The notes: generated by a model from the sequence alone, not told the origin. A stretch of 64,000 nucleotides of DNA from Massiliimalia timonensis (GCF_900186585.1 NZ_FYDD01000004.1:682001-746000), one strand, 5' to 3'. Numbered from the stretch's first letter, positions 1 to 9,215 are shown. Numbers and translations: made by a program.

Positions 1-929
1 AAAAGATCTATATTCAGGCTATCGTGGAAAATGGGTCGAAAACAGCTCAGGCCGTTATTGCCGGCACGCATACCAACTTAGTCCTGCTAAAGCGGGGAGA
101 GCAGGTAATAGAAGAACATCCGCTTGAAAAACAGGACACGGCTGGCGGCGAGGAAGAAAAGGCATATGCGATGACTTTGGAAAAGATCGTAGATTTTGTC
201 GATTCAGTGGAGGATGAAGAACTACTGTTTTTAAAAGAGGTGATCAGGCTCAACCGTGCCATTGCGGAAGAGGGCTTAACAAATGATTATGGCCTGATGG
301 TGGGAAAAAACATTTTAAAGAGTGAACATACCGGTTTGGTTTCCAATGATATTGCCAGCTTTGCGGTTGCCTGCACGGCTGCCGCCGCTGATGCGCGGAT
401 GGCAGGCTGTGAAAAACCAGTGATGAGCGCGGCGGGCAGCGGGAATCAGGGGCTGACGGCTTCTCTTCCGGTCGCCTCTATCGGCTGGAAGCTGGAGCTG
501 CCAACTGAAAAGGTGCTAAAGGCGCTGGCCTTGAGTATCCTTGTTACGATCCATACCAAGCATTATATTGGCAGGCTGTCAGTATTATGCGGCTGTTCTA
601 TTGCGGCGGCGATCGGGTCCTGCTGCGGTATCATTTATCTTTTAGACGGCAATATCGAGCAGATGAAATATGGAATCAACAGCATGGTGGCGGATATTTC
701 CGGCGTTGTTTGCGACGGCGCAAAATCGGGCTGTGCCTTAAAGATCGCTACGGCGGTCAATTCCGCGGTCCGTGCGGCAACCATGGCGCTTAATGGGATT
801 GGTGCGAACGCCTATGATGGGATCGTGGCGTTTGATGTGGAAACAACGCTTGCCAACTTGGGGACGCTTGGAAACCAGGGAATGAGCAATACCAATGCGA
901 CGATCTTAAATATGATGCTGGATAAATAA
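1..929 (+). CDS. L-cysteine desulfidase / UPF0597 family protein (5' partial)
   Basis: The reading frame is already open at the left edge (first full codon at base 3), so this is the C-terminal ~309 residues of a protein normally about 430 long; the GTG at 24 is an internal valine. Family features are the AGSGNQGL segment, a CGC cluster followed by an alanine-rich helix, and the VCDGAKSGC segment. By family knowledge these cysteines bind the iron-sulfur cluster of CyuA/YhaM-type cysteine desulfidases and serine dehydratase-alpha relatives. The expected reaction is cysteine to pyruvate, sulfide and ammonia in the cytosol. An M20 dipeptidase follows 17 bases downstream, suggesting a shared peptide or amino-acid catabolic operon. 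The substrate is inferred, not visible. Confidence 0.8.
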   Translation, partial: KIYIQAIVENGSKTAQAVIAGTHTNLVLLKRGEQVIEEHPLEKQDTAGGEEEKAYAMTLEKIVDFVDSVEDEELLFLKEVIRLNRAIAEEGLTNDYGLMVGKNILKSEHTGLVSNDIASFAVACTAAAADARMAGCEKPVMSAAGSGNQGLTASLPVASIGWKLELPTEKVLKALALSILVTIHTKHYIGRLSVLCGCSIAAAIGSCCGIIYLLDGNIEQMKYGINSMVADISGVVCDGAKSGCALKIATAVNSAVRAATMALNGIGANAYDGIVAFDVETTLANLGTLGNQGMSNTNATILNMMLDK

Positions 930-946
930 CAGCAGGAGGGGTCAAG

Positions 947-2365
947 ATGGAACGCAGGATTGACGAATGGATCTCAGCGCATCAGGAGGAGCTGGTCGCC
1001 GACATCAGCCGCCTAGTAACTTATCCAAGTGTTTCCCGCCGGCAGGAAGGTCCATATCCATATGGGGAGGGCTGTGCGCAGGCATTGTCCGCAATGCTGG
1101 AGATGGCGGGTAGGTACGGATTTAAGACCCAGAACGTGGAAGAGCGATGTGGAGTCGTTTTATGGGAAAATGGTGGAAAAACCATCGGTTTGTGGGGCCA
1201 TCTGGACGTTGTGCCGGAGGGAAACAAATGGAGCTATCCGCCGTACCAGTGTACCCGAATAGGAGATTTTTTGATCGGCCGGGGCGTTCAGGATAACAAA
1301 GGCCCATGCGTCGCGGCTTTATATGCAATGCGCTGTTTAAGGGATTTAGGGGTTCCCATGCAAAACAGCCTTTGCCAGATCGTGGGCTGCGCAGAGGAGA
1401 CCGGGATGGATGACGCGCAGTATTATGTGGAGCATGAAAATGTTCCGGATTTCAACATCATTACTGATTGTGGCTTCCCAGTCTGCTACGGAGAAAAGGG
1501 GATCCTGGAGGTGCGTTTGAAGTCCAAGAAGCCTTTTTCCGAGGCGGTGGCAAGGCTACACGGCGGGCTGGTATCCAACATGGTGCCGGATGCTGCCGAG
1601 ATTCAGCTTTCCAGGATGCCGGCCGGTCCTTTTTCAGAAACGGCCGTATGGGAGCCAGCCGGACAGGGGGCACGGCTGTGTGGAAAAGGTGTGTCGGCCC
1701 ACGCCGCTTTCCCAGAGGGTGGAGTAAATGCGATAGAGGCGGTATGTAGCGCTGTTTTAGATACCGGGGTATTATCTGACAGTGATTGGGATATTGTGGA
1801 TTCGATTAGAAAAATTTGCGCGGTATCCGATGGCTCTTGCTTGGGGATCGACTGCCGGGACGAGGTTTCCGGCGCATTGACCTGCGTTGCTGGGAAGGTC
1901 CGCACTGAGCAGAGGCATGCAGTACTGGATCTGAATATCCGGTATCCGATCTTTGTCCCGGCAGAAGGGCTTATCAATGCATTGACCGACGCGGCAGGCC
2001 AGTTGGGGTTTCAGGTCATGAGCTGCCATGACAGCAAGCCCAATTATTTTGATAAAGAATCGCCGTATGTGAAAAGTTTAGTAAACACCTACAACCGGGT
2101 GACAGGCGAACAGGCGGAGCCCTTTGTCATGGGAGGCGGAACCTATGCTAGAAAAATCCCGAACGCGGTGGCTTATGGGCCGGGACTGCCGGTGGATGGT
2201 TCTTCACTAAAACTGCCTGAAGGACATGGGAACTGCCATTGCCCGGATGAGGCACAGTCGATTCCAAATTTGTTGAAGGCATTGAAAATTTATATTTTGG
2301 CGTTGATCGACCTTGATAAGGTCATGGGGAAAGAAGCGTCGGAAGAAGGGAGCAGAAACAGGTGA
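947..2365 (+). CDS. M20 family (Sapep/PepV-like) metallodipeptidase
   Basis: This 472-residue protein has the M20 metal-site motifs: GHLDVVP (His85, Asp87), GRGVQDNKG (bridging Asp116), AEETG (Glu150-Glu151) and a C-terminal GHGNCHCPDE histidine segment. The length and the lid-domain spacing fit the Mn/Zn-dependent dipeptidase group (Sapep/PepV) better than acetylornithine deacetylases. The ATG follows a GGAGG ribosome site. The stop codon overlaps the GTG start of the next gene by 4 bases, so the two are probably translationally coupled. It likely releases amino acids, including cysteine, for the upstream desulfidase; that link is inferred from order only. Confidence 0.85.
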   Translation: MERRIDEWISAHQEELVADISRLVTYPSVSRRQEGPYPYGEGCAQALSAMLEMAGRYGFKTQNVEERCGVVLWENGGKTIGLWGHLDVVPEGNKWSYPPYQCTRIGDFLIGRGVQDNKGPCVAALYAMRCLRDLGVPMQNSLCQIVGCAEETGMDDAQYYVEHENVPDFNIITDCGFPVCYGEKGILEVRLKSKKPFSEAVARLHGGLVSNMVPDAAEIQLSRMPAGPFSETAVWEPAGQGARLCGKGVSAHAAFPEGGVNAIEAVCSAVLDTGVLSDSDWDIVDSIRKICAVSDGSCLGIDCRDEVSGALTCVAGKVRTEQRHAVLDLNIRYPIFVPAEGLINALTDAAGQLGFQVMSCHDSKPNYFDKESPYVKSLVNTYNRVTGEQAEPFVMGGGTYARKIPNAVAYGPGLPVDGSSLKLPEGHGNCHCPDEAQSIPNLLKALKIYILALIDLDKVMGKEASEEGSRNR

Positions 2366-3285
2366 AATATATTCAATTAGGGACCAGCGGTTTGAACGTT
2401 TCGCAGATTGCGTTGGGGTGTATGAGGCTGACCGGTTTGTCTGTGGAGGATGCAGGAAAACTGATTGGCACAGCAATGGAACAAGGGATTAACTTTTTTG
2501 ACCATGCGGACATTTACGCGAACGGGGAAGCGGAATCCCATTTTGCAAAGGCAGTGAAAATGTCGCCCAGCGTTCGGGAAAAGATGATTATACAATCAAA
2601 GTGTTCCATTAGGCCGGGAGTCTGCTATGATTTTTCAAAGGAGCATATCCTTAGCAGCGTAGACGCCAGTTTAAAACGGCTGAACACCGAATATCTGGAC
2701 GTTCTGCTACTGCACAGGCCGGATACCTTAATGGAACCGGAAGAGGTGGCGGAGGCTTTCCATACTTTAAAAGAACAGGGAAAGGTCCGGTATTTTGGAG
2801 TAAGCAACCAGAACCCGATGCAGATGGAACTTCTCAGCCGTTATTGCGAAGACAAACTGGTAACGGACCAGCTTCAGTTCAGCATTACCAACTGCGGAAT
2901 GGTTGACGCAGGGCTGAATGTGAATATGGTGAACCAGGCAGGTGTTGTCCGTGACGGGGGCGTACTGGAATACTGCCGTCTCAAGCAGATCACCATTCAG
3001 GCGTGGTCCCCGTTCCAGTATGGGGTTTTTGAAGGGGTATTTTTAGGGAACATGGAAAAATATCCAAAGCTGAATCAGGTGATCGACCGGATCGCGGAAC
3101 AATATGGGGTAACAAACAGCGCTATTGCAGTTGCATGGATCTCAAGACATCCCGCGGCTCTTCAAACGATCGTAGGGACGACCAATCGGGGACGCTTAGA
3201 GGATATTTGCGCTTCTTCAGACGTGCGGTTGACCCGGGAAGAATGGTATGAGATCTACTTGGCGGCAGGGAAGGACTTGCCGTAA
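2362..3285 (+). CDS. Aldo/keto reductase (YdhF-like)
   Basis: The 307-residue TIM-barrel oxidoreductase carries the AKR tetrad: Asp47 and Tyr52 in FDHADIY, Lys80 and His118 in LLHRPD. It starts with GTG inside the end of the dipeptidase gene and is followed within a few bases by an intrinsic terminator, so it closes the operon that begins with the desulfidase-like gene. NAD(P)H-dependent carbonyl reduction is expected from the family; the substrate cannot be read from the sequence. Confidence 0.88.
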   Translation: MKYIQLGTSGLNVSQIALGCMRLTGLSVEDAGKLIGTAMEQGINFFDHADIYANGEAESHFAKAVKMSPSVREKMIIQSKCSIRPGVCYDFSKEHILSSVDASLKRLNTEYLDVLLLHRPDTLMEPEEVAEAFHTLKEQGKVRYFGVSNQNPMQMELLSRYCEDKLVTDQLQFSITNCGMVDAGLNVNMVNQAGVVRDGGVLEYCRLKQITIQAWSPFQYGVFEGVFLGNMEKYPKLNQVIDRIAEQYGVTNSAIAVAWISRHPAALQTIVGTTNRGRLEDICASSDVRLTREEWYEIYLAAGKDLP

Positions 3286-3290
3286 CCCAC

Positions 3291-3328
3291 AAAAAGAGGT
3301 GCAGCCAATTGGCCGCGCCTCTTTTTTG
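3291..3328 (+). terminator. Intrinsic terminator of the catabolic operon
   Basis: AAGAGGTGC pairs with GCGCCTCTT (one G-U), with further pairing in the loop, and a run of T follows. It lies 6 bases after the aldo/keto reductase stop. Confidence 0.85.
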
Positions 3329-3396
3329 CTGCGGTAAGTGAAATGAGATCCATTGCGGCAGAGACTAAAAAGACGGTGCGCGCTCGGAGTCTTTTG

Positions 3397-3425
3397 TTGA
3401 AGAATTTGAGGATTTGTGGTAGAAT
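3397..3425 (+). promoter_or_regulatory. Sigma-A-type promoter upstream of the GH31 gene
   Basis: TTGAAG (3397-3402) and TAGAAT (3420-3425) are separated by 17 bases. They lie about 140 bases before the GH31 start, leaving a long leader in which I see no recognised riboswitch. Confidence 0.55.
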
Positions 3426-3565
3426 AATCCTATGGTTTAGGCCAAGATAACGCTGGCGAACCGTACAGGAAGCCAAATGTTTTATAGACCTCGCTTAAAA
3501 CGCAATATAGGCATCACAGGATGTGTTTTTTGCAGATGGATCAGGCCGGATCAAGGAGGGACCAT

Positions 3566-5275
3566 ATGAAAAAAATCAGATTTGGAACACCGGAAGAATT
3601 TGTTCCTACAAAATTTTGTAAAAACCTGAACTATCAGGAAACAGACATACAGTATGATCTGAGCAAAATTACATATAAACAGACAAACCGGGGCTGTGTT
3701 ATTGAATTGCCGCTCCAGTACCAAGAAGAGGTATATGGATTTGGGCTGCAATTAAAGGGCTTTCGGCACAAGGGAACAAAAAAGACGCTGCGCACTAATT
3801 CCGACCCCGTTGCCAACACGGGGGACAGCCACGCGCCGGTTCCGTTCTTTGTCACCACGAACGGATACGGGATTTACCTGGATACGGCAAGAAACGCAAC
3901 GTTTTACTGCGGGTACGGCAAAAATAAAAACCGTCCTCCAAAACCCAATAATGCGGTCACGGTAACGGCCGAGGCGCTGTATGAGAAAACAGCGCTGGAA
4001 GAGGACACCGTCATGGCGATTGAGATCCCTTATGCCAAGGGGATCGACTTATACCTGTTTGAGGGCGACACTATCACGGATATTGTGGCGCAGTACAACC
4101 AGTTTTCGGGCGGCGGGTGTGATGTGCCTGAATGGGGCTTGGGCGTTTATTACCGGTGCTATGTAAAGTCTACGGGCGATCAGGTGATGGAGCAGGCGAA
4201 GTATTTCCGGGACAACCAGATCCCCTGTGACGTCATAGGTCTGGAGCCTGGCTGGCACAGCAGAAGTTATCCGTGCTCGTACCAATGGGATTCAGAGCGT
4301 TTCCCCAATTACCGCGAAGTAGTGGAATACCTGCGGAAGAATGATTTCCATATCAATTTATGGGAGCATGCCTTTATTGACGCCACCTCGCCTTTATATC
4401 ATGAGATGAAGGACCATTCCGGAGACTTTGAGGTGTGGCAGGGTCTGGTTCCGGATTTTGTGACAGAGGAGGCAAGGAAGCGCTTCTCTGATTATCACAG
4501 AAAACACCTGATCGATCTGGGGATCGATGGGTTTAAGCTGGACGAATGTGACAACAGCGACTTTGTACTGGACTGGAGCTTTCCGGATTGTATCGAATTC
4601 CCCTCCGGCATTGACGGAGATGTGTACCATAATTTATTTGGCACCCTATATATGCAGACGATGCTAGAGGCGTTAGGGGAGCATGAAACGTTTTCTGAGG
4701 TACGGCAGGCCGGGGCGCTTGCCAGCTCCTATCCGTTTGTGCTGTACAGCGACCTGTACGACCACCGGGACTTTATCCGCGGGGTAGTCAATTGCGGCTT
4801 CAGCGGTTTATTGTGGACGCCGGAGGTGCGCGAAGGAAAGACCAAGACAGATTTTATCCGCAGATTGCAGACGGCTGTGTTTTCTGTGCAGTGCCTGATC
4901 AACGCATGGTATTGCGAACAGGCACCGTGGCTTGAATTTGGCTGTGAGGAAGAGGTAAAGGCGCTGCTGAATGAACGAAAGAAGCTGATCCCCATGCTGA
5001 AAAAAGCCTTTGAAAAATATCACCGGACCGGGATTCCGCCGGTGCGCGCATTGGTGATGGATTATACCGCCGACCCGGAAACCTATGGAATAGACGACGA
5101 GTATCTGCTGGGTGATTCATTGCTGGTCGCGCCAATGACAGCGGAGCAGACGCAAAGAAGGGTTTATCTACCCAAGGGAGAATGGACCGATTACTGGACT
5201 GGGAAAACCGTGCCAAGCGGCTGGTTGGATGTCCGGACAGACAACATTCCTGTTTATGTAAAAGCGGAACGCTAA
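3566..5275 (+). CDS. Glycoside hydrolase family 31 (alpha-glucosidase/alpha-xylosidase type)
   Basis: The 569-residue protein shows GH31 features: an N-terminal beta domain, the PEWGLGVYYRC barrel entry strand, and DGFKLDECD containing the probable nucleophile Asp326, followed by a C-terminal beta domain with DSLLVAPM. No signal peptide is visible, so it should act in the cytosol on imported oligosaccharides. I start it at ATG 3566 because AAGGAGGG lies just upstream; an in-frame ATG at 3521 lacks a ribosome site. The exact linkage (alpha-glucoside, xyloside or sulfoquinovoside) cannot be decided here. It is monocistronic, between its own promoter and a strong terminator. Confidence 0.88.
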   Translation: MKKIRFGTPEEFVPTKFCKNLNYQETDIQYDLSKITYKQTNRGCVIELPLQYQEEVYGFGLQLKGFRHKGTKKTLRTNSDPVANTGDSHAPVPFFVTTNGYGIYLDTARNATFYCGYGKNKNRPPKPNNAVTVTAEALYEKTALEEDTVMAIEIPYAKGIDLYLFEGDTITDIVAQYNQFSGGGCDVPEWGLGVYYRCYVKSTGDQVMEQAKYFRDNQIPCDVIGLEPGWHSRSYPCSYQWDSERFPNYREVVEYLRKNDFHINLWEHAFIDATSPLYHEMKDHSGDFEVWQGLVPDFVTEEARKRFSDYHRKHLIDLGIDGFKLDECDNSDFVLDWSFPDCIEFPSGIDGDVYHNLFGTLYMQTMLEALGEHETFSEVRQAGALASSYPFVLYSDLYDHRDFIRGVVNCGFSGLLWTPEVREGKTKTDFIRRLQTAVFSVQCLINAWYCEQAPWLEFGCEEEVKALLNERKKLIPMLKKAFEKYHRTGIPPVRALVMDYTADPETYGIDDEYLLGDSLLVAPMTAEQTQRRVYLPKGEWTDYWTGKTVPSGWLDVRTDNIPVYVKAER

Positions 5276-5330
5276 GAGCGCTTGAGCTTGAATGAGGATC
5301 TTTCCTCGTAGAATCAAAAAGCTTGAAACG

Positions 5331-5370
5331 AAAAAAGTATGGGGTCCATTTGGGCTCCATACTTTTTTTA
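5331..5370 (+). terminator. Bidirectional terminator between convergent genes
   Basis: AAAAAGTATGG pairs with CCATACTTTTT and the stem extends inward to about 13 pairs with an ATTT loop. A-run and T-run flanks let it serve both the GH31 gene and the opposing XRE gene. Confidence 0.85.
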
Positions 5371-5416
5371 CTGCCGATCCCTCAAACTGAAACCAAAAAG
5401 GAAAGCGGCTTGCCGT

Positions 5417-6061
5417 TTACTGGCGGAGACGTTTGTGATGAAAATAGCTCCAAATACTCAGCGCAAAGCAGCCCAGCATCCCTGCCGCGGCAGGCGGGAC
5501 CAGCCAAAGGGTGGCATGGCTAAAGGAAATCAGCAAGCAGACGAGCGAGGCAAAGGAAAATGCGGCAAAAATCATCATCATATTTCTTTTGACGATCCCA
5601 AGCCATGCGGTCATCATAACCAAATAGATCGCCGCGAATCCGGCGACCAAATAGCCCAGCGTGAGTGGAGTAGGGAAATCGCCTAACTGGTATACGTTGC
5701 TGTCGGCAAAGAGCAAAAGCCAGAGAAGGACCGAACTTACTAAGGCCGCGCCCTGTACGATCATGATTTTTTTTCCGCCTGCCCTTTGGGTCTCTTTTTC
5801 CTTGATCAAACCGATCAGGTTTTCTTCCGCCTTTTCCTGATAGGAGTTGTCTAGCGTTTCCCCGGAAAGCAATTCATTCACTGTGATTCCCAAAGCGTTG
5901 CATAACGGCAGCATTAGGCTTACCTCCGGCAGGCCGTTGCCGCATTCCCATTTTGAAACGGTTTTATTGCTGATGCCGATCAAATCTGCAAGGGCTTGCT
6001 GTGTAAGAGATTTTTCTTTTCTTTTGGCCGCGATGAACCTTCCGATTTTTTTCTGATCCAT
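5417..6061 (-). CDS. XRE-family regulator with C-terminal membrane domain
   Basis: Residues ~5-60 form an XRE helix-turn-helix (LTQQALADLIGISNKTVSKWE) ending in VNELLSGE, a linker typical of Firmicutes stand-alone repressors. Four hydrophobic segments follow (about residues 95-118, 125-150, 155-175 and 180-205), so this is a DNA-binding protein anchored in the membrane. That architecture is common in Clostridia and is usually thought to sense envelope conditions or small membrane partners, but neither target nor signal is visible here. It is a single gene convergent with the GH31 gene. Confidence 0.8.
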   Translation of the reverse strand: MDQKKIGRFIAAKRKEKSLTQQALADLIGISNKTVSKWECGNGLPEVSLMLPLCNALGITVNELLSGETLDNSYQEKAEENLIGLIKEKETQRAGGKKIMIVQGAALVSSVLLWLLLFADSNVYQLGDFPTPLTLGYLVAGFAAIYLVMMTAWLGIVKRNMMMIFAAFSFASLVCLLISFSHATLWLVPPAAAGMLGCFALSIWSYFHHKRLRQ

Positions 6062-6180
6062 AAAACATCAATCCTTTCAAAGGATATTTTGTAAAAAAGC
6101 TTCCTATTATAACACCCACGTACCGTAGAATCGATAGAAACGAGGGGGTTCCGGCAGGAAATTCCCCTAGAAGTTTGAGA

Positions 6181-6220
6181 AAAGCGGCCGCCCGGCACAG
6201 AATGTCCGGGCGGCCGCTTT
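6181..6220 (-). terminator. Strong GC-rich terminator of the CarD-like gene
   Basis: AAAGCGGCCGCCCGG pairs with CCGGGCGGCCGCTTT around a short loop. On the minus strand it lies about 20 bases past the CarD-like stop and ends in a T-rich run. Confidence 0.8.
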
Positions 6221-6239
6221 GAGCATTCCTGAGAAAGCC

Positions 6240-6749
6240 CTACTTTTGTGATAGCTGGATTTGGTTCATAATAAATGGGAGCACCTGTTCCTGCTTGATA
6301 TTTAAAACAAGGGCAAACTCATCATATAAGATCCGTTCAGCTTCTGAAAAGAAATATTCGTCAGAGGAACGCAGATGCTTTCCCTTGGCCTGCTGTTCCT
6401 GCTGATGGTGGTAAAGGGATTTGATCATTTGAAGCATCCAACTGCGTTTTCCGCTGGACATGATTTCTTTAAATTTTTCTTTACGCTCGTTTTCGTTTTC
6501 GATCCAGTCGGGTTGTTCATCAGATATATTTTCGATCAGCTGATAGATTTCTTGGGTGGAAAGGACCTGATGCATCTTTTTTGTCAGGTTTTTGTTATGT
6601 ACTGGTACATAAATGGTTGAGTTTTCACTGTACACAGGCTTTAAAACATAATATTCCTGCGCTTCGCCAGCTAATTCTTTGGTTACGATTGAATCGATTT
6701 TGCACACCCCTTCGGTTCCGTACAAAATCATGTCATTGATTTGATACAT
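6240..6749 (-). CDS. CarD/CdnL/TRCF-domain transcription regulator
   Basis: The 169-residue protein begins MYQINDMILYGTEGVCKI, the RNA-polymerase-interacting (Tudor-like) fold of CarD/CdnL and the TRCF RID domain, and continues as a helical C-terminal domain. Family members bind the RNA polymerase beta subunit and stabilise open promoter complexes. I start it at the ATG at 6749 because GGGGAG sits 5 bases upstream; an in-frame start 4 codons earlier is possible. It is a single gene with a roughly 120-base leader and its own terminator. Confidence 0.82.
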   Translation of the reverse strand: MYQINDMILYGTEGVCKIDSIVTKELAGEAQEYYVLKPVYSENSTIYVPVHNKNLTKKMHQVLSTQEIYQLIENISDEQPDWIENENERKEKFKEIMSSGKRSWMLQMIKSLYHHQQEQQAKGKHLRSSDEYFFSEAERILYDEFALVLNIKQEQVLPFIMNQIQLSQK

Positions 6750-6761
6750 GTTTCTCCCCAC

Positions 6762-7079
6762 TTTGCCTTGATACGCGTCCAGTGAACTTCAAAAATAAAA
6801 CGTGCAGCCTGGCATCAACTGGACTTATGTTTTGCCAAGAAAACTACACGTTGAACACTTATATACTTATTATATCACATTTTTTGAAAAAAAGGACAAA
6901 ATAACAAAAAATAGTTTCTCAATTTGTGCGAATTTTATGAATAGGAGCAGATTGTTTTTGTATAAAAATCAATCATTTCTTTCTTCAGAATTTGTACCCT
7001 CGCCGCCAAAAGCAAAACGGCAAAGGTACAAAGCGGTGTGTGAAAAAGTGTTTTTTACACGATTGCCTGTTAAGGAGCC
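6762..7079. other. Non-coding AT-rich region with the CarD-like gene promoter
   Basis: I see no gene here. On the minus strand an extended -10 element, TGATATAAT (-10 at 6869-6874), is the likely promoter for the CarD-like gene; its -35 is poor. The resulting leader contains complementary GTGC/GCAC and TGGCA/TGCCA segments that might fold. Near 7040-7065 GTGT-A6-CACTTTTT on the minus strand is a weak terminator candidate for the small gene ending at 7080. Confidence 0.45.
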
Positions 7080-7361
7080 CTACTCGGAAACCGGGCAGTA
7101 GCTGGGGCTGACAGGCTCTACCGGTAAAAAATACCGCCACTCCTCCCAAAGCTCCGTTCCGGTCATCATCCAGAAAAAGTCTGTTCCCTCAAAGGTATAC
7201 CTGACCTCCTGGGTAGGGTCGCAGCAATTTTCATCAAACTGTTTTAAAAGCCTTCCGGTTTTTCCATAATAGGCCTGCCGGGGGCCTTGATAACAAAGCA
7301 GTTTCCCATGAAGCTGGTCAAGCTGGGCATTTAACTGGCAGAAAAGAAACGCGTTCATCAT
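7080..7361 (-). CDS. Hypothetical 93-residue protein
   Basis: No family is recognised. The protein is aromatic-rich with conserved-looking motifs (DENCCDPTQEVRYTFEGTDFFWMM) and has no membrane segment or signal peptide. Its start is one base past the stop of the superoxide reductase gene, so the two are very likely co-transcribed and coupled. A role tied to oxygen or redox defence would be guilt by association only. Confidence 0.6.
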   Translation of the reverse strand: MMNAFLFCQLNAQLDQLHGKLLCYQGPRQAYYGKTGRLLKQFDENCCDPTQEVRYTFEGTDFFWMMTGTELWEEWRYFLPVEPVSPSYCPVSE

Positions 7362-7362
7362 A

Positions 7363-7737
7363 TTATGCCTTTTTCATCCACAATCCGTGGATATTGCAGT
7401 ATTCATACACATTCTTTAGAGACTCACCCTTTGCCAGCGCAAAGGCGGCTTCCGGCTTTGCACCGGGTTTCAGCCATTTTACCGAGACCCCCTGATCTGT
7501 TTCGATCATGATCCATTCGATCCAGTGCTCTTCCAGCATAGGATGCGGCACGGAACCGATCTCGACCACAATCTGTCCGTCCTTATGTGTAAAAACAGGA
7601 ATGTGCTTTTCCTTGGCCCCATCGGTGACGTCTGCCTTTAACAGGTGCATCTTTTCTCCGCAGCAGTGGACGGGGACCTTGTGATTGGTGAGATAGACGA
7701 CGATATTCCCGCAGTGGTCACAGCGATAAATTTCCAT
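7363..7737 (-). CDS. dfx: Desulfoferrodoxin (2Fe-superoxide reductase)
   Basis: The 124-residue protein has both iron centres of class I superoxide reductases. The N-terminal desulforedoxin centre uses Cys6, Cys9, Cys25 and Cys26. The catalytic centre uses His45, His65, His71, Cys114 and His117, with Glu43-Lys44 next to the open site. It reduces superoxide to peroxide in the cytosol without making oxygen, the expected defence in an anaerobe. The ribosome site GAAAGGAAG precedes the ATG. It is followed at once by a small unknown gene. Confidence 0.95.
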   Translation of the reverse strand: MEIYRCDHCGNIVVYLTNHKVPVHCCGEKMHLLKADVTDGAKEKHIPVFTHKDGQIVVEIGSVPHPMLEEHWIEWIMIETDQGVSVKWLKPGAKPEAAFALAKGESLKNVYEYCNIHGLWMKKA

Positions 7738-7817
7738 CTTTATACTTCCTTTCCTCTTTGGGCGAACCCTTTGTTAAAGGTATTCTTCCCGGTGAACAGA
7801 AAAATATCCCGTCAGAT

Positions 7818-8591
7818 TTATTCTTTTACGGCGAGGAAAAAGAACCGCGGAAAATGAAAGATGATTTCCCCGTTTTCCTGTTTTGGATAGGCGGCCTGGA
7901 GCTCTTTGAGGATTTGGCTTTCAAAGGAGGCCTGATCGGGCTGTGACAATACGGAAAGATAGGGGCGCAGCCCGGTTCCGCGGTACCATTCCAAAATATC
8001 TTGGTGGGAGCTCATGATATGGAAATAGGTAGTCTGCCACAGGTCAAACTGCCGGGTCAGCTTGGAGAGCAGGTCAAAATACCCCCCTGGGCTTAACGTA
8101 TAAAAGATCCTTGGGTTTGGAAACCGGGGCTTCCATTCCGGGGAACTGGCGATCCTTTGGATGATCTGGTGGATCGGTTCGTGCTCGTTCATGGGGATTT
8201 GCACGGCAAGACAGCCGCCGGGGACAAGCTGCTCCATCAGGCTGGGAATCAGCCGAGGGTGGTCCGGGATCCATTGCAAGCAGGCGTTGGAAAAAACCAC
8301 GTCAAAGGTTCGGTGAAGCCCGGATAGTTCTGTCTGCGCATCACAGAGCCGAAATTCTATGTCGCGGTAGGTCTGGGAAGCGCTGCGGATCATGTCTTCA
8401 GAACTGTCGATCCCAAGGACCGAGGCGTTGGGGAAACGCTGCTTTAAAACCTGCGAGCTGTTTCCGGGGCCGCACCCGACATCCAATATATTAGAAGGGG
8501 AGGAAGCTGTGATCCGGTTTGCCAGATCAATGGCCGGCTGTGTCCGCTGGCTTTTAAATTTAAGATATTGGCTGGAGCTCCAATCTGACAT
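7818..8591 (-). CDS. tam: Trans-aconitate 2-methyltransferase-like SAM methyltransferase
   Basis: The protein has the class I SAM-binding motif LDVGCGPGNSS near its N-terminus, an acidic VLGIDSS strand, and VFSNACLQWIPDHPRL, a segment characteristic of the Tam group. The C-terminal half (EWYRGTGLRPYL) also matches that family. Tam methylates trans-aconitate, an inhibitory by-product of the citric acid cycle. I chose the ATG at 8591, with GAGGTG just upstream, over the in-frame GTG at 8600. It stands alone, upstream of and codirectional with the superoxide reductase gene. Confidence 0.85.
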   Translation of the reverse strand: MSDWSSSQYLKFKSQRTQPAIDLANRITASSPSNILDVGCGPGNSSQVLKQRFPNASVLGIDSSEDMIRSASQTYRDIEFRLCDAQTELSGLHRTFDVVFSNACLQWIPDHPRLIPSLMEQLVPGGCLAVQIPMNEHEPIHQIIQRIASSPEWKPRFPNPRIFYTLSPGGYFDLLSKLTRQFDLWQTTYFHIMSSHQDILEWYRGTGLRPYLSVLSQPDQASFESQILKELQAAYPKQENGEIIFHFPRFFFLAVKE

Positions 8592-8680
8592 ATAGTTCAC
8601 CTCATTGAAAAGAATATGATTTCAGTATAGCACAGCCTGTACGAAAAAGCCATAAACAGGAGGTTCTAAAATAAATCTCC

Positions 8681-8709
8681 TTGACTTTTAGAATTGATTG
8701 TGGCATGCT
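8681..8709 (+). promoter_or_regulatory. Promoter of the lipoprotein gene
   Basis: TTGACT (8681-8686) and CATGCT (8704-8709) are spaced 17 bases apart, 51 bases before the lipoprotein start codon. Confidence 0.5.
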
Positions 8710-8759
8710 AAAAACATGGGGGCATTTTTAACAAATAAACATGAAACGAGGAAATTACA

Positions 8760-9149
8760 ATGAAAAAATTATTGACAAGCTTGCTGGTAGTCGTAATGAT
8801 CTTTTGCCTGACCGCCTGCGGAAAACCAAGCGTAGAAGAATTTGCGTCTTCTGAAGCCGTTCAGTCTGAAATCGCAGAACTCAAAAGCTCTTTAAGCGGA
8901 TCTGGGATGGACATTTCTGTTACCGGGGAAGGCGATAAGCTGATCTATACCTTTACCCTTGCCGAGGGCACCGACACAACCGGTTTGGAAGAAGGCCTGA
9001 AAGCTGGCGTTGAAGCACAGGCTTCCACCTTTGAAGGGCTTGCGGCAGAATTGAAAGGGGCAGTCAGCGCAGAAAACCCGGTCGTAGTAGTGATTTATGC
9101 TACAAGTGATGGAACCGAAATTTATTCTCAGGAATTTACAGCAAAATAA
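8760..9149 (+). CDS. Small secreted lipoprotein (DUF4854-like)
   Basis: A signal peptide ends in the lipobox LTAC with Cys20 as the lipidation site, so the mature ~110-residue domain should sit on the outer face of the membrane. The domain is acidic and ends in a TSDGTEIYSQEF strand, resembling the DUF4854 group of Firmicutes lipoproteins, whose function is unknown. It is a single gene with its own promoter and terminator. Confidence 0.8.
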   Translation: MKKLLTSLLVVVMIFCLTACGKPSVEEFASSEAVQSEIAELKSSLSGSGMDISVTGEGDKLIYTFTLAEGTDTTGLEEGLKAGVEAQASTFEGLAAELKGAVSAENPVVVVIYATSDGTEIYSQEFTAK

Positions 9150-9162
9150 TCAGTCCTTATTC

Positions 9163-9197
9163 AAAAAAGCTGCGGGCATGTTCCGCGGTTTTTTTGA
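9163..9197 (+). terminator. Terminator after the lipoprotein gene
   Basis: AAAAAAGCTGCGG and CCGCGGTTTTTT form a short, slightly imperfect stem followed by a T run, 14 bases after the stop. Confidence 0.7.
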
Positions 9198-9215
9198 GTC
9201 GTTTTTTCTGTTTGA